NCBI GenBank assembly: GCA_035687895.1 | Contig: DASRUE010000126.1 | Coordinates: 1-7,160, forward strand | DNA: 7,160 nucleotides | Source: JAERML01 sp035687895 | GTDB taxonomy: Bacteria; Bacteroidota; Ignavibacteria; UBA10030; UBA6906 | Reading direction: 5' to 3' | Part shown: positions 6,130-7,160 of the stretch, one piece after another | How the letters are laid out: the number at the start of each line of letters is the position of its first letter | Numbering within the stretch: position 1 is the stretch's first letter | Made by a program: the position numbers and the translations under genes | Notes under the pieces: generated by a model | What the model saw: only the letters and a program-made list of their open reading frames with translations | What the model was told of the DNA's origin: nothing | The model's database searches: none

Positions 6130-7160
6130 TCAGAACATCTGGCCGAAATTGAAGTAGACGCCTGTGTGTTCCGCCCCAAGGCCGACATCCAATCTGACGA
6201 CGAAAGTCTCCATGCGAAACCGAAAGCCGGCAACCAGATTGGAGGCCCAGCCTTTTGCGTCGACCTCTGAGATCCGATGCCAGACCTTCCCGGCATCCAC
6301 CCCCACGACACCTCCCAGACGCCAATACACCGGGAAGCGGACCTCCATGTTTACAACCGCGCTGATGCGATCGAGGTAGCGATCTTGCGGCGAGCCGCGT
6401 AACGTGTTGTTGCCGCCAATTGGAAGGAGAACGTGAATGGGAATATCACCTCTCATGATTGCCTGCATTCTCTCCCGTAATGCAACAATCGCGTTGGGAT
6501 GAAGCAAAGGGAAATACCATTGGGCCGATTTGCCGAGGCTGGCAAATGCTCGTGAACCCGGCGCCAGCTCCGTCTCGGCTTGAAGTACGATTCCCTTTGT
6601 GGGATTGACGAAGCTGTTGCGCGTGTCAAAGCGAATGTTTGCATACACTGAGAGGTACTGCGTCCGTGACGAGCTGGTGAGGGTCGGAAAACGACTGTCA
6701 GGTTCAAAGTTGAAATTATTGATTGCCTTGAAGCGCAGCCCTGCCTGACCTATGAGTGTTCGGAGGAACGCGCTGCTGAATGCCGTGCTGAGCTCGACCG
6801 ATTCCTTCGTGTAGTATTCCCGATCGGCAAACGCCGATGAGTTGCCGAGGCCGAAAAAGTTGTTCCTGATCCATTTATCATAATCGACTGTGATGTCAAG
6901 AGCGAGAGGATAGACCGTTCCCTGCCGACGCGCAAAATCGGGAAGGGCACACACAATCCGGTACCATCGTTCCCCTTTTGTACTGTTGAACAGGACAATA
7001 TCAATGGACTCATTGGAGGCAAGATGGTTGAAACCGAACAGCTTGACCCCGTAACCAAGTCCAACGTCGGTATCGTAAGAGAGAATGGGAAAGAATTCAA
7101 CGGATGATGGCACCGGGTACTCCGCAGCAGAGGAGTCCGTCTCTTGTGCAACCGCTGCCG
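6130..7160 (-). CDS. POTRA-less Omp85-superfamily outer-membrane beta-barrel protein (5' end beyond window)
   Basis: The frame is open from the right edge to the TGA at 6130-6132, giving 342 residues, and the true start lies outside. The first visible residues, AAVAQETDSS, look like the end of a signal peptide with an AxA cleavage site (A-V-A before Q-E). The barrel follows almost at once (FFPILSYDTDVGLGYGV), leaving no room for POTRA domains. Omp85 (surface antigen D15) features are FDTRNSFVNPTKG near 177-189 and GGNNTLRGSPQDRY near 248-261. The latter corresponds to the loop-6 RGF/RGY motif, here LRGS. NMEVRFPVYWRLGGVVGVD follows, and the protein ends in Phe (FNFGQMF), the usual outer-membrane sorting residue. 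Alternating polar and hydrophobic residues and frequent aromatics fit a barrel of about 16 strands. Its substrate or role is unknown; assembly, lipid transport or a structural role are all possible. A GTG at 7111-7113 is an internal codon rather than the start. Confidence 0.8.
   Translation of the reverse strand, partial: AAVAQETDSSAAEYPVPSSVEFFPILSYDTDVGLGYGVKLFGFNHLASNESIDIVLFNSTKGERWYRIVCALPDFARRQGTVYPLALDITVDYDKWIRNNFFGLGNSSAFADREYYTKESVELSTAFSSAFLRTLIGQAGLRFKAINNFNFEPDSRFPTLTSSSRTQYLSVYANIRFDTRNSFVNPTKGIVLQAETELAPGSRAFASLGKSAQWYFPLLHPNAIVALRERMQAIMRGDIPIHVLLPIGGNNTLRGSPQDRYLDRISAVVNMEVRFPVYWRLGGVVGVDAGKVWHRISEVDAKGWASNLVAGFRFRMETFVVRLDVGLGAEHTGVYFNFGQMF

Noticed and set aside
1..7160. 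Mobile elements, CRISPR repeats, tRNA or rRNA genes, or a horizontally acquired island
   Set aside because: No terminal inverted repeats, transposase, regularly spaced repeats or RNA-gene signatures were seen. Genes are co-directional and look compositionally even, as expected for a core chromosomal region.

Overview
The window looks like a conserved housekeeping locus from a Gram-negative member of the Bacteroidota/Chlorobiota/Ignavibacteriota group, most likely an Ignavibacteria- or Kapabacteria-like lineage. The evidence is a DUF2723 membrane protein of the type common in that group, two signal peptidases with the insert style seen there, and an outer-membrane beta-barrel of the Omp85 superfamily without POTRA domains. 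Base composition appears moderately GC-rich and even across the window. A perfect AAGGAG ribosome site and two promoters with ordinary TTGnAA / TATATT hexamers argue against a typical Bacteroidia genome, where such signals are usually lacking. The placement is an inference; no phylogeny was run.

All recognised genes lie on the minus strand, so they are read from the right edge to the left. At the right (7160 to 6130) is the 3' part of an outer-membrane protein gene. It enters the window just before a signal-peptide cleavage site and continues directly into the beta-barrel. A short gap then holds a well-formed promoter (6069-6097) and a leader of about 97 nt with a hairpin. Next comes a tight four-gene cluster: lepA (EF4 translation factor), two tandem lepB genes (signal peptidase I) and hemW (radical-SAM heme chaperone). 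The gaps are 27 nt, a 4-nt overlap and 2 nt, so this is very probably one operon. After hemW, a 121-nt gap carries a second promoter (1125-1153) for a polytopic DUF2723 (GT-C-like glycosyltransferase) gene, which runs off the left edge.

Most of the genes share a cell-envelope theme: EF4 on ribosomes, two signal peptidases processing exported proteins, an exported outer-membrane barrel and a membrane glycosyltransferase. HemW supplies heme to membrane-bound enzymes. I see no mobile element, CRISPR array, tRNA, rRNA or clear intrinsic terminator, and nothing that amounts to a new defence or mobile system. The points most worth a second look are the duplicated signal peptidases with different active-site deviations, the POTRA-less Omp85 protein, the two look-alike promoters and the structured lepA leader.
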